From positions 1 to 31,153 of the forward strand of contig JAFRMI010000049.1 of assembly GCA_017430765.1 (NCBI GenBank): a stretch of DNA of 31,153 nucleotides, given 5' to 3'. The notes beneath the pieces were generated by a model, which did no database searches, had not been told where the DNA came from, and saw only the letters and a list, made by a program, of their open reading frames with translations. This document shows positions 23,230 through 31,076 of the stretch, one piece after another. Numbering within the stretch: position 1 is the first letter of the stretch; every line of letters starts with the position of its first letter. The position numbers were made by a program, and so were the translations under genes. Source of the DNA: Lachnospiraceae bacterium. Lineage in GTDB: Bacteria; Bacillota_A; Clostridia; Lachnospirales; Lachnospiraceae.

Positions 23230-24006
23230 TTATACTCTCGCTTTTCTCTCCAGTGCGAACCGATACCGGTTCGCGTTCAGGTGATGTTTATAATATGCAA
23301 TTGGCTGGTCTTCCCGGTCAAAGAGAACACCTTCTACAGCCATCAGCGGCGCACCTTCCTCGAGTGAATACAGAGAATGCTCCTCCTGATCCGAAGAGGA
23401 GACGTACATTGTAGAGCGGGAAAGCTTTGCAGCCTCAAAAATCCCGGACAGGCAGAACTCCTTGACTGCAGAGTGGTCCTTGGAATTGACATTGTACCGG
23501 GCAAGACAGGACGGGTGCATTGAAAAAAACGAGTGTGCAACCTTCTCTGTCCCCTGATAGTAACCGAGATGAATTCCAAGCACCTTTTCCCCGAGGGGCA
23601 CCATCAGTTTCTCGCAAATCAGATTGATGCACCTTTGCATGCCCATCTTCATCCGGACGGACGTGATGGCCGCAATCGCATTCTCGAGACATATATTGTT
23701 TAACCAGTTAATGCTTCTTTTCGTAACATTCACATACGCTGAAATGGTCGCAGGCCTTCCCTGTCTCCGAATCAGGAAACCGTCCTCCTCAAGCCGGCGC
23801 ATCGCCGTGCGGACGGTTCCGCGGCTGACATTCCAGTAGGAAGCGAGCGCATTCTCACTTGGGAGCACGTCTCCCGGTTTGATATCCCCGCTCATAATCC
23901 GCTGGTAAAGGATATCATATACAAGAACATACCCCGGTATATCTTCGCCTGCTTCCTTTTCCCGTATCCTGGGAAGCTGTGACAGGTCTACAGAGCTGCT
24001 TTTCAT
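23230..24006 (-). CDS. GntR-family regulator, HutC type with UTRA domain
   Basis: A 258-residue regulator: winged helix at about 25-88 (DILYQRIMSGDIKPGDVLPS, then SRGTVRTAMRRLEEDGFL) followed by a UTRA effector domain (about 120-255). UTRA domains usually bind small ligands such as sugar phosphates. The linker and effector parts look divergent. The start at 24006 is chosen over GTG 24018 because AAGGAGG sits too close to GTG; both are possible. It is followed at 3 nt by the glycosyltransferase, which suggests control of that gene and the SGNH hydrolase as a small operon. Confidence 0.88.
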   Translation of the reverse strand: MKSSSVDLSQLPRIREKEAGEDIPGYVLVYDILYQRIMSGDIKPGDVLPSENALASYWNVSRGTVRTAMRRLEEDGFLIRRQGRPATISAYVNVTKRSINWLNNICLENAIAAITSVRMKMGMQRCINLICEKLMVPLGEKVLGIHLGYYQGTEKVAHSFFSMHPSCLARYNVNSKDHSAVKEFCLSGIFEAAKLSRSTMYVSSSDQEEHSLYSLEEGAPLMAVEGVLFDREDQPIAYYKHHLNANRYRFALERKARV

Positions 24007-24116
24007 CCCCTCACCCACCCCTCCTTTAGCTAAGTATCGTGTTGAATCATCTTAAAAATAACACACTTGATATCATAATACTATATCTTATAATGAATTG
24101 GAATTGAACTATTCTA
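24007..24116 (-). promoter_or_regulatory. A+T-rich upstream region of the GntR operon
   Basis: Very A+T-rich compared with its surroundings, with several overlapping TATAAT/TATTAT-like strings on the minus strand and short dyads (such as GTGTT...AACAC near 24030-24056). It probably holds the promoter and an autoregulatory operator, but I cannot fix one hexamer pair. Confidence 0.4.
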
Positions 24117-24578
24117 TCATATAATAACATTAATTATAATGGCGACGATCAGTCCCACGACGGAACCGCCGAATACCTGCAGCGGTGTGTGTCCCACAAA
24201 CTCCTTCAGCTTGTCTTCAAACGGAAGTTCCTCCTCCCCCAGTTTCTCAAACAGCTCCATCATATCATTCAGTACTTTAGCCTGTTTGCCTGTCTCAAGC
24301 CGCACGCCTCTCGCGTCGTGCATCACAATAATGGCCAATATGCAGGCGACCGCAAATACAGGCGAGTCAAACCCGCATGTAAACCCCGCAGCACAGGCAA
24401 CCGAGACGACCGTAGCGGAGTGTGCGCTCGGCATTCCGCCGTCCCCGAACAGACGCTCCGGCTCGAATTTTTTATTCACTATACAATAGAGGATCAGTTT
24501 CAGGACCTGCGCTGTTCCCCAGCCGGCCAGACCTGTCAGCAAAATCCGGTTTTTAATGATCATGAGTACACCGTCCAT
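24117..24578 (-). CDS. Divergent PAP2-family membrane protein (YuiD/DUF212 type)
   Basis: A 153-residue membrane protein with about four hydrophobic segments and the phosphatase-like signatures GGMPSAHSATV (about 48-58) and HDARGVRLETGKQA (about 87-100). The family is related to type 2 phosphatidic-acid phosphatases that act on lipid phosphates, but no substrate is established for this branch. The start at 24578 follows AGAGGGGGC; the upstream codons are not family-like. No strong promoter was fixed upstream, where a 12-bp palindrome CAGAAGCTTCTG lies at 24614-24625. Being upstream of the GntR-glycosyltransferase genes, it could share a role in envelope lipid-carrier recycling; that is speculation. 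Confidence 0.88.
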   Translation of the reverse strand: MDGVLMIIKNRILLTGLAGWGTAQVLKLILYCIVNKKFEPERLFGDGGMPSAHSATVVSVACAAGFTCGFDSPVFAVACILAIIVMHDARGVRLETGKQAKVLNDMMELFEKLGEEELPFEDKLKEFVGHTPLQVFGGSVVGLIVAIIINVII

Positions 24579-24829
24579 ACTCTGCCCCCTCTTCTCTTTT
24601 GGTGTTCGGTGCACAGAAGCTTCTGCTGTGACTGACAGATACCGGCCGCCGGCTGCCCCTTATGCGGCATGGGAGAATGGTCTTACGATCCGCCTTTTCT
24701 GTACCATTTTCTGCGCAACATTTACAGTTTACCATATTTCCACGTGATTTTGCCCTTCTATCACGCATGTTTTGTCCCTTTTTTCGGGATTTTTGTGTTC
24801 TTATGATCGTAGAAAGCAGTGCCTATCTA

Positions 24830-24838
24830 TGGTATACT
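24830..24838 (+). promoter_or_regulatory. Extended -10 promoter of purC
   Basis: TGG-TATACT (24830-24838) with only a weak -35 (TAGAAA, 24810-24815). It lies about 109 nt before the purC start codon. The purE promoter is also of extended -10 type. Confidence 0.5.
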
Positions 24839-24859
24839 TTCCTATGACTCTGCAGTTGA

Positions 24860-24922
24860 TGCATTTTCCGCCCCATTGTATGCCCCGTACCGCGCGGGAC
24901 AAAGCGGCGTGCGAAAAATGCA
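24860..24922 (+). promoter_or_regulatory. Structured leader RNA of purC
   Basis: TGCATTTTCCGC (24860-24871) pairs with GCGAAAAATGCA (24911-24922) over 12 positions with one mismatch. It encloses CCCG...CGGG and other G+C-rich pairs. The structure ends about 24 nt before the start codon, close to the AAAGGAC ribosome-binding site. It does not resemble the guanine riboswitch. It may be a cis-acting regulatory RNA. Confidence 0.5.
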
Positions 24923-24946
24923 GCCCGTTCCGAAAGGACTTGTTAT

Positions 24947-25816
24947 ATGAAGACATACACGCCGTTTAAAGAAGGAAAAGTCAGAGAGATCTATGACATT
25001 GGAGATGCACTCATCATGGTTGCGACAGACCGGATCTCCGCCTTTGATGTCATCCTGAAGAACCAGGTGACGAAGAAGGGAACGGTCCTGACGCAGATGT
25101 CCCGCTTCTGGTTCGATCTCACCGCGGACATCGCTCCGAATCATATGATCAGCACGGATCCCGCAGATATGCCGGAATTCTTCCGGACAGAGGAATTCGC
25201 CGGAAAGAGCATGCTGTGCAAAAAGCTCACCATGCTTCCGATCGAATGCATCGTCCGCGGGTATATTACCGGAAGCGGCTGGAAAAGCTACACAAAAGAC
25301 GGGACGGTGTGCGGGATTACTCTTCCGGAGGGTCTGCGCGAGTGCGATCAGCTTCCGCATCCCATCTACACGCCCAGCACCAAGGCCGAAATCGGGGATC
25401 ACGACGAAAATATCGACTTTGAGCGCAGTATTTCCGTTCTCGAAAGAGATTTTCCGGGGCACGGTGAGGAGTACGCGGAGAAGATCCGCGATATGACACT
25501 CGCACTCTATGAAAAATGCGCCGCTTACGCGCGCTCCCGCGGTATCATCATCGCGGACACCAAATTCGAATTCGGTCTGGATGATCAGGGACGCGTCGTC
25601 ATCGGCGACGAGATGCTGACGCCGGATTCCAGCCGTTTCTGGCCTGCGGACGGATACGAACCCGGTCACGGCCAGCCCAGTTTCGACAAGCAGTTTGTCC
25701 GCGACTGGCTGAAGGAGCACCCGGACAGCGACTACAATCTCCCGCAGGATGTCATCGATAAGACCATCGAAAAATATCTGGAAGCATATAAGCTTCTGAC
25801 CGGCAAAGAACTGTAA
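24947..25816 (+). CDS. purC: SAICAR synthetase (phosphoribosylaminoimidazole-succinocarboxamide synthase)
   Basis: Seventh step of IMP synthesis: ligates aspartate to CAIR with ATP. The 289-residue protein is the longer type also known from yeast Ade1. Motifs: EGKVREIYDIGD (9-20), DRISAFDV (28-35), an ECIVRGYITGSG stretch (about 101-112), and IADTKFEFG then IGDEMLTPDSSRFW in the C-terminal half. It is the only pur gene on the plus strand, about 14 kb from purEMND, with its own promoter, leader and terminator, so it is regulated separately or through a shared regulator. Confidence 0.97.
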   Translation: MKTYTPFKEGKVREIYDIGDALIMVATDRISAFDVILKNQVTKKGTVLTQMSRFWFDLTADIAPNHMISTDPADMPEFFRTEEFAGKSMLCKKLTMLPIECIVRGYITGSGWKSYTKDGTVCGITLPEGLRECDQLPHPIYTPSTKAEIGDHDENIDFERSISVLERDFPGHGEEYAEKIRDMTLALYEKCAAYARSRGIIIADTKFEFGLDDQGRVVIGDEMLTPDSSRFWPADGYEPGHGQPSFDKQFVRDWLKEHPDSDYNLPQDVIDKTIEKYLEAYKLLTGKEL

Positions 25817-25851
25817 ATGGAAACCGAGGAATTTCCTATCCGACAAGAAGT

Positions 25852-25888
25852 AAGCGGAGCCTCCCCATGTGGATGACTCCGCTTTTTA
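25852..25888 (+). terminator. Terminator of purC
   Basis: AAGCGGAG (25852-25859) / CTCCGCTT (25877-25884), an 8-bp stem followed by TTTATA. Confidence 0.7.
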
Positions 25889-25939
25889 TATACTCTTTAC
25901 TCTTTTATTTCAGCAGTTCCGTTCTCTCCTGCCGCCTCT

Positions 25940-27640
25940 CTATTGCTTCGCCGGCAGTTTAAACGAGCTCTTCATGGTTACGATTCGGTTAAAGACCGGC
26001 GCCCCCTCCTTCGAATCATGTGAATCCACCGTATAATACCCGTTCCGCACAAACTGGAAACTCTCAAAAACCTTCGCGTTCATAAGGGCGGGCTCCACGC
26101 GCGCGTTCTCGATCACGGTGAGCGAATTCGGATTCAGATTCAGGGATCCATCCGGATTATAAACGCCCTTCTCCTCGTCAATCAGGTTCTCGTAGAGACG
26201 GACAGTGGCCTTGCCGGCTTCATTGGCCGGAACCCAGTGAATGGTTCCCTTCACTTTCCTTCCGGTAAATCCGGATCCGGCTTTGGTCTCCGGATCATAC
26301 GTGCAGTGGACGGCAGTGACATTGCCCTCGTCATCCGTATCGTATCCGACACACTTCACAAAGTAGGCGTGCATGAGACGCACTTCATTGCCGGGATAGA
26401 GTCTCTTGTACTTCGGAATGGGTTCCGCCATAAAATCATCCGCCTCGATATAAAGCTCCCTGCCAAACGGAATCCTGCGTTTTCCCATATCCGGATTCTC
26501 GAGGTTGTTGTCTGCCTCAAGCAGCTCCGTCTCCCCCTCCGGATAATTGTCGATGATCAGCTTCAGGGGGTGCAGCACGGCCATCATGCGGGCTTTCTTC
26601 ATCTTGAGGTCCTCCCGGATGCAGTACTCCAGCATCGCGTAGTCGCTTGATGAATTTGCCTTGGAAACACCGGAAAGCTCCACGAACATCCGGATGGATT
26701 CCGGCGTAAACCCGCGGCGCTTAAGCGCTGCGATCGTTACCAGCCTCGGATCATCCCATCCGTCAACAATCCCGTCCTCGACAAGCTTTTTAATATAGCG
26801 CTTTCCGGTCACGACATTGGTCAGATACATCTTCGCGAACTCGATCTGCTTGGGCGGATGCTCCCAGTCGGTGTTCTCGACAACCCAGTTATATAGAGGC
26901 CGGTGATCCTCGAACTCCAGCGTGCAGATCGAGTGCGTCACGCCCTCCACCGCATCCTCGATCGGATGCGCGAAATCGTACATCGGATAAATGCACCACG
27001 CGTCCCCCGTATTGTGGTGCGTCAGATGCGCCACCCTGTAAAGCACGGGATCCCGCATATTGATGTTCGGAGAAGCCATATCAATTTTTGCGCGAAGAAC
27101 CATGGACCCGTCCGCATACTTTCCTTCCCGCATCTCCCGGAACAGCCGGAGATTCTCCTCCATGGGGCGCTCCCTCATGGGGTCATTTTTTCCGGGCTCT
27201 GTGAGTGTGCCTCTGTATTCACGGATCTCACCCGCGGAAAGCTCGCTGACGTAGGCAAGGCCTTTCCTGATCAGCAGCTCCGCTTTCTCGTACATCGTGT
27301 CAAAATAGTCCGACGCAAAAAAGCAGCGGTCCTCAAATTCGGCCCCGAGCCACTCGACATCTGCCTTGATTGAGTCAACGAATTCGGTCTTCTCCTTCAT
27401 GGGATTCGTATCATCGAAACGCAGATTAAACTGCCCGCCGTACTTTTGGGCAATCCCGGAATTCAGGATGATGGATTTCGCGTGGCCGATATGGAGATAT
27501 CCGTTCGGCTCCGGCGGAAAACGGGTGCAGACAGCGTCATATACCCCTTCCTTTATATCCCTGTTGATGATATCTTCTATAAAATTTCTGGATTCTGTCT
27601 CCGCTGCACGAAGGGCAGCCTCATGCGCTGAACTATTCAT
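25940..27640 (-). CDS. glnS: Glutaminyl-tRNA synthetase
   Basis: Class I aminoacyl-tRNA synthetase, 566 residues. [15 protein letters not shown] holds the HIGH motif (50-53). YWCI-like and ICTLEF stretches and GWDDPRL (294-300) are GlnRS-type. The KMSKS-equivalent position reads [10 protein letters not shown] (276-285) rather than the VMSKRK of E. coli. The C-terminal half is the anticodon-binding beta-barrel. The start at 27640 follows GGAGG closely; the upstream frame runs into the terminator. Many Firmicutes lack GlnRS and make Gln-tRNA by GatCAB, so its presence points to the Clostridia that acquired it. It lies after tRNA-Thr, separated by a terminator. Confidence 0.96.
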   Translation of the reverse strand: MNSSAHEAALRAAETESRNFIEDIINRDIKEGVYDAVCTRFPPEPNGYLHIGHAKSIILNSGIAQKYGGQFNLRFDDTNPMKEKTEFVDSIKADVEWLGAEFEDRCFFASDYFDTMYEKAELLIRKGLAYVSELSAGEIREYRGTLTEPGKNDPMRERPMEENLRLFREMREGKYADGSMVLRAKIDMASPNINMRDPVLYRVAHLTHHNTGDAWCIYPMYDFAHPIEDAVEGVTHSICTLEFEDHRPLYNWVVENTDWEHPPKQIEFAKMYLTNVVTGKRYIKKLVEDGIVDGWDDPRLVTIAALKRRGFTPESIRMFVELSGVSKANSSSDYAMLEYCIREDLKMKKARMMAVLHPLKLIIDNYPEGETELLEADNNLENPDMGKRRIPFGRELYIEADDFMAEPIPKYKRLYPGNEVRLMHAYFVKCVGYDTDDEGNVTAVHCTYDPETKAGSGFTGRKVKGTIHWVPANEAGKATVRLYENLIDEEKGVYNPDGSLNLNPNSLTVIENARVEPALMNAKVFESFQFVRNGYYTVDSHDSKEGAPVFNRIVTMKSSFKLPAKQ

Positions 27641-27669
27641 CTTTCCTCCATAATCGGATTTCCTCTTAT

Positions 27670-27708
27670 GATAAAAATGGCGAAAACCCAATTCCTCGGG
27701 TTTTCGCC
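27670..27708 (-). terminator. Terminator of tRNA-Thr
   Basis: GGCGAAAACCC (27679-27689) / GGGTTTTCGCC (27698-27708), 11 bp perfect with an 8-nt loop, then ATTTTTAT on the minus strand. Confidence 0.85.
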
Positions 27709-27711
27709 TTC

Positions 27712-27784
27712 AGCTGCTGACCGGAATCGAACCGGTGACCTCCTCACTACCAATGAGGTGCGCTACCGACTGTGCCACAGCAGC
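27712..27784 (-). tRNA. tRNA-Thr (anticodon GGU)
   Basis: Folds as a normal 73-nt cloverleaf: 7-bp acceptor GCTGCTG/CAGCAGC, anticodon stem CCTCA/TGAGG with loop TTGGTAG (anticodon GGT), T-arm ACCGG-TTCGATT-CCGGT, discriminator T. CCA is not encoded. A short hairpin ATTCGC/GCGAAT (27785-27806) precedes it in the primary transcript. Confidence 0.95.
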
Positions 27785-27809
27785 ATTCGCCCTTGCAGGC
27801 GCGAATATG

Positions 27810-27838
27810 ATTTTAACAAATCCGCATCCGTTTTGCAA
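27810..27838 (-). promoter_or_regulatory. Promoter of tRNA-Thr
   Basis: Minus strand -35 TTGCAA (27833-27838), 17-nt spacer, -10 TAAAAT (27810-27815). Confidence 0.6.
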
Positions 27839-27852
27839 CAGAAATCTTCAAT

Positions 27853-28737
27853 TTATCCCAGTTTCTCGTAGAGAGCCGCCGTCTGGCTCTTAAACTCCGC
27901 TTCTGTCAGGATACCCGCGTTCTTCAGTTCCTTCAGCTTATCAATCGCGCTGAGGATCTGATCCCTGTTGGTAAGAATTGAATCTCCTGCGGCTTTCCCT
28001 TCTTCCGGTGCCGGTTCTTCTGCGGGCGCTTCCTTTGAAGCCGTCTTCTTACGCACTTCATCCACAGACGGCTCTTTCACAGGTGTTTTCTTTAAGACAG
28101 GCTCATTCCCGCCCGCTTCTTCCGCAGAAGTCTCTTTCGCAGGTGCTTTCTCTAAAGCCGGCTTCTCCGCGCGCACCTCTTCCTGTATCGTTTTTTCCTT
28201 CTTCGGCCTCGGCTTTTTTGCTTTCGTCTCCTTCAGCTCCGGTTCCTGCGCCGGCTTCTCTTCCGGACTGTGTTCTTCCTTCGCATCGACAACCTCACGG
28301 ATCTCCTCCGCATTCATCGGTTTATCTGCATCCGGATCCACGATTGGCCGCATTTCCCCACTGTATGCCTGCTTGTTGACAAATGCGCCGCGCCGCGAAG
28401 CCGCCTTTGCAAGTGCCCGTTCCTCGATTCTCCGGTTGATGTGATTCTGGCGGATCGACGTGAGCGTATAGCGGAAAAAGCGAAATACTTCCAGCAGGAT
28501 CAGTACAAAGAAGCAGAGAAGCATCAGGGAATAGCGTCCTGTTTTAAAGGCAAATACAGCAATAAGAACCGCCGCCAGCACAAATAGCTGCCGGATCAGG
28601 TTCGTAATACGGTTGTTGATGAAAAGAACCAACAGAAATACTACACCCGCGACGATCGCGTAAGGCAGATTCGGTCCGGTAAGAACGGATTGAATATACG
28701 AAGGCAGCTCATATAGCGCCTTAATGAATTCAGCCAT
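27853..28737 (-). CDS. Membrane protein with Lys/Glu/Pro-rich linker and C-terminal SHOCT domain
   Basis: A 294-residue protein: three hydrophobic segments (about 26-41, 50-63, 69-87) give a membrane domain. A basic cytoplasmic stretch, a long Lys/Glu/Ala/Pro-rich linker (about 150-250) and a SHOCT-type helical hairpin at the end (IDKLKELKNAGILTEAEF, about 265-282) follow. SHOCT motifs occur at the ends of many bacterial membrane or secreted proteins and probably mediate oligomerisation or docking. The linker contains at least two 20-residue repeats encoded by a 60-bp tandem duplication. GGGAGTG precedes the start. Function unknown. Confidence 0.82.
   Translation of the reverse strand: MAEFIKALYELPSYIQSVLTGPNLPYAIVAGVVFLLVLFINNRITNLIRQLFVLAAVLIAVFAFKTGRYSLMLLCFFVLILLEVFRFFRYTLTSIRQNHINRRIEERALAKAASRRGAFVNKQAYSGEMRPIVDPDADKPMNAEEIREVVDAKEEHSPEEKPAQEPELKETKAKKPRPKKEKTIQEEVRAEKPALEKAPAKETSAEEAGGNEPVLKKTPVKEPSVDEVRKKTASKEAPAEEPAPEEGKAAGDSILTNRDQILSAIDKLKELKNAGILTEAEFKSQTAALYEKLG
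28056..28175. repeat. Two-copy 60-bp tandem repeat inside the SHOCT-protein gene
   Basis: Copies 28056-28115 and 28116-28175 agree at roughly 70% of positions (for example CTCTTTC-x-CAGGTG in both). They encode matching 20-residue Lys/Glu/Pro/Val units in frame. This suggests linker growth by duplication. Confidence 0.65.
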
Positions 28738-28824
28738 GATTTACACTCCCATCCGCCGCTGATTCCTGCGCAAGTATACCGCGCGCAGTTACACGGCAAT
28801 CGTTGATAAATGAAAGCAATGAAA

Positions 28825-28856
28825 ACGGTCGTATCAGCACATACTAACACAACCGT
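28825..28856 (-). terminator. Weak terminator candidate after the 75-residue gene
   Basis: ACGGT (28825-28829) / ACCGT (28852-28856), with further imperfect pairing inside, followed on the minus strand by TTTTC. The stem is short, so termination would be partial. Confidence 0.35.
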
Positions 28857-28895
28857 CTGTAAATATCCAGTCTAATTGTATGACTGCATCGCCCG

Positions 28896-29123
28896 TCAAT
28901 GATTGATGAGCATCCCGATTGTTTCAATATCATTCCGGTTCATGCGGATGTTGGAAACATATTCGCGCCCTTCCGGCGTCGTGAATTTGATCTCCATGAC
29001 AGTTCCCTCAAAAAGGGCGTGCTCTTTCACTGCGCCGAGGAAAGGAACAAACTTCGGGTGATCCTGACGAAATACCTGCAGTCTCTCTTTCATCTGCAGA
29101 AGATCCATTGGATTAAATGCCAT
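28896..29123 (-). CDS. Conserved 75-residue protein, unknown function
   Basis: Starts MAFNPMDLLQMKERLQVF, with an amphipathic first helix, a HPKFVPFLGAV stretch, then a beta-rich half with TTPEGREYVSNIRM. Start 29123 follows AAGGGG and lies 14 nt after the L,D-transpeptidase stop, so it is co-transcribed. No signal or membrane segment is seen. I associate this type with a small conserved Lachnospiraceae family of unknown role. A structural or regulatory part in envelope metabolism is possible only by context. Confidence 0.8.
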   Translation of the reverse strand: MAFNPMDLLQMKERLQVFRQDHPKFVPFLGAVKEHALFEGTVMEIKFTTPEGREYVSNIRMNRNDIETIGMLINH

Positions 29124-29137
29124 CTCTTTTCCCCTTA

Positions 29138-30589
29138 TCAATATTCGTTTGCCGTATGCGTCACGCGGTTCTCCCTGTCATATACGATCACGGGCGTTCC
29201 TGTATCTATCTCATTGTACATATGCGCAACGGCTTCAAACGGTGTATTTACGCATCCATGACTGCCGTCCGACAGGAAGATGCTGCCGCCATAAGAGCCG
29301 CGCCATGACGCATCGTGAATCAAAACGCCCGTATCCGTCAGCCACATCGCGTAGCGGGCAAATGAAGTGCCGTAGCTTCCCTGCATCCTGTGATTCGTCC
29401 GTTTATCGAGAATCTTCGTCACCATAACCGGCGTCGCCCTGCTTTCATTGGCGGTTCCGGTGACAACCGGCGTATCCACGATCAGATTGCCATCCTTATA
29501 AAACCACATATGCTGCTGGTCAAGGCTGATTTCTACATACGTATCCCCGAAATCAGCATTATCCTTGCTGCGTGCCCGGCCGCAGATGTCCCATATGCAG
29601 TCAATTGTCCGGTCTTCTCCGCCCATAAGCGCTTCACGGACCTCCACACATGTATCATCGCGGTTCATTAAGAATCCGTAGGAATCACAGACATTGCCCC
29701 CAACGGACACGATATCCCCGTTCGTGGTTTTGAACTGGCGCACCTTCTTATAGGTGTCGTATTTGTCAGCAAGCGCGTTGACGTAGGCTCTGAGCGGTTC
29801 CGAGGCAATTGTTACCGTCTCGTCTTCAAACGTCATCCAGTCAAGGAAGGTATCTTTTGCAAGTGTTTCGCAGACACCTCCCTCCATATTGATTTTGATG
29901 ACTTCTTTTTGGTATTTATCAATAAAGTTGAAGCGCCTGACCAAGTCCGGATCGTCGGCATAAACAGATGCTTTCAGATAACAGCCGGCTTCCTCAAGAT
30001 CAATCGAGCTGTCTTCCTTATACTCTTTGACAGACTGATCTACTAATTCGAAAACTTTATTCTCGTCAAGCCGGTTTCCGTCCACCGCGTCAACAATGAC
30101 GTAGCCTTTTTTCTTCTTTCTTTTTATATATGCGTCCTTAGGATCCTGAATATCATCGCCGGAAATGGCGTTCAGCTTATGAACCGCGCTCCTTAATCTG
30201 TCTGCATTATATGCCAGGTCCTCTTTAACTTCGATCACCTGGCTTCTTGTATCTGCAAGAAACCATTCATAATAGGGCTGACTGTCCACCATCTCCTGGA
30301 ATGTCTTTTCCGTCGCGAAATGATAGCCGATCTCATCGAAGTTGATTGTTTCCACGACTCCGTTCATCTCTTTAATCTGCAGGGTTCTTCCGGAGTATGT
30401 CGACCGGTAAAGATCTTCCGCTTCCTTCGGCGTCATGTTGCTGTAATCAATCCCATTAATGGTTGTATTTGGGAAAAAATGCCCCTTCATCTTGTTCCAG
30501 CCGTTAATATAAATACATACAGCTGTACACAACAAGATAAAAAGCGTTTTTAAAAGTGTTTTCTTTAAATCATTATTATCTTTTGCCAT
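29138..30589 (-). CDS. L,D-transpeptidase (YkuD) with peptidoglycan-binding N-terminal region
   Basis: Makes meso-diaminopimelate (or similar) 3-3 cross-links in peptidoglycan, or anchors proteins to it. From ATG 30589 the 483-residue protein has a basic start, one transmembrane helix (about 11-29), an extracellular region resembling the putative peptidoglycan-binding domain found with YkuD in clostridia, and a C-terminal YkuD domain with LIHDASW (His425) and SDGSHGCVN (His444, Cys446), the catalytic residues. The longer frame to 30664 starts with GTG inside the promoter and is unlikely. The ribosome-binding site is weak (AAGAAG). First gene of a two-gene unit with the 75-residue protein. Confidence 0.94.
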   Translation of the reverse strand: MAKDNNDLKKTLLKTLFILLCTAVCIYINGWNKMKGHFFPNTTINGIDYSNMTPKEAEDLYRSTYSGRTLQIKEMNGVVETINFDEIGYHFATEKTFQEMVDSQPYYEWFLADTRSQVIEVKEDLAYNADRLRSAVHKLNAISGDDIQDPKDAYIKRKKKKGYVIVDAVDGNRLDENKVFELVDQSVKEYKEDSSIDLEEAGCYLKASVYADDPDLVRRFNFIDKYQKEVIKINMEGGVCETLAKDTFLDWMTFEDETVTIASEPLRAYVNALADKYDTYKKVRQFKTTNGDIVSVGGNVCDSYGFLMNRDDTCVEVREALMGGEDRTIDCIWDICGRARSKDNADFGDTYVEISLDQQHMWFYKDGNLIVDTPVVTGTANESRATPVMVTKILDKRTNHRMQGSYGTSFARYAMWLTDTGVLIHDASWRGSYGGSIFLSDGSHGCVNTPFEAVAHMYNEIDTGTPVIVYDRENRVTHTANEY

Positions 30590-30654
30590 TTTTATAATAC
30601 TTCTTGTTTTAGGCTGGAAACGATCCCTGATAAATTCGGTAAAATACCTTACCC

Positions 30655-30682
30655 ATTGTAGCACGGTTTAGGAACATCGCAA
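30655..30682 (-). promoter_or_regulatory. Promoter of the L,D-transpeptidase gene
   Basis: Minus strand -35 TTGCGA (30677-30682), 16-nt spacer, -10 TACAAT (30655-30660), about 65 nt before the start. Confidence 0.55.
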
Positions 30683-30703
30683 TACCGTATATCTAAAGGA
30701 AGG

Positions 30704-30733
30704 CAAAAAAAGAACCGGATACACTCCGATTCT
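30704..30733 (-). terminator. Terminator of the rRNA-tRNA operon
   Basis: AGAACCGGA (30711-30719) / TCCGATTCT (30725-30733), a 9-bp stem with one G-T pair, then seven T on the minus strand. It lies 6 nt after tRNA-Cys. Confidence 0.85.
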
Positions 30734-30739
30734 TTTAAG

Positions 30740-30810
30740 AGGCGACACCCGGAATCGAACCGGGGATAAGGGTTTTGCAGACCCGTGCCTTACCGCTTGG
30801 CCATGTCGCC
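30740..30810 (-). tRNA. tRNA-Cys (anticodon GCA)
   Basis: 71-nt cloverleaf: acceptor GGCGACA/TGTCGCC, anticodon loop CTGCAAA (GCA), T-arm CCGG-TTCGATT-CCGG, discriminator T. CCA is not encoded. Last tRNA of the operon. Confidence 0.95.
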
Positions 30811-30824
30811 TTACATTTTAATAG

Positions 30825-30896
30825 TGACCCCAAGCAGATTCGAACTGCTGTTACCGCCGTGAAAGGGCGATGTCTTAACCACTTGACCATGGGGCC
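30825..30896 (-). tRNA. tRNA-Glu (anticodon UUC)
   Basis: 72-nt cloverleaf: acceptor GGCCCCA/TGGGGTC with one G-T pair, anticodon loop CTTTCAC (TTC), T-arm GCAG-TTCGAAT-CTGC, discriminator A. CCA is not encoded. Confidence 0.95.
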
Positions 30897-30956
30897 GTGA
30901 TATTGGTTTGAAAAGCATTCTGCTTGGCAGCCATTCAAATCCGGATAGAACAAAAG

Positions 30957-31028
30957 CTCCCCGAGTAGGGCTCGAACCTACAACCCCGCGGTTAACAGCC
31001 GCGTGCTCTACCATTGAGCTATCGAGGA
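30957..31028 (-). tRNA. tRNA-Asn (anticodon GUU)
   Basis: 72-nt cloverleaf: acceptor TCCTCGA/TCGGGGA, anticodon stem CGCGG/CCGCG with loop CTGTTAA (GTT), T-loop TTCGAGC, discriminator G. CCA is not encoded. First tRNA after 23S. Confidence 0.95.
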
Positions 31029-31076
31029 ATAAGGGACGTACCCTCAAAACCGCATATACTTGTAAAAACCGTTCCT

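Noticed and set aside
24842..25846. Long minus-strand open frame (334 codons) over purC
   Set aside because: It is antisense to purC, whose translation matches SAICAR synthetase throughout. The minus frame has no ribosome-binding site and no family resemblance.
27668..27871. 67-codon plus-strand frame around tRNA-Thr
   Set aside because: It runs antisense through the tRNA and its terminator. Such frames recur wherever a tRNA is present.
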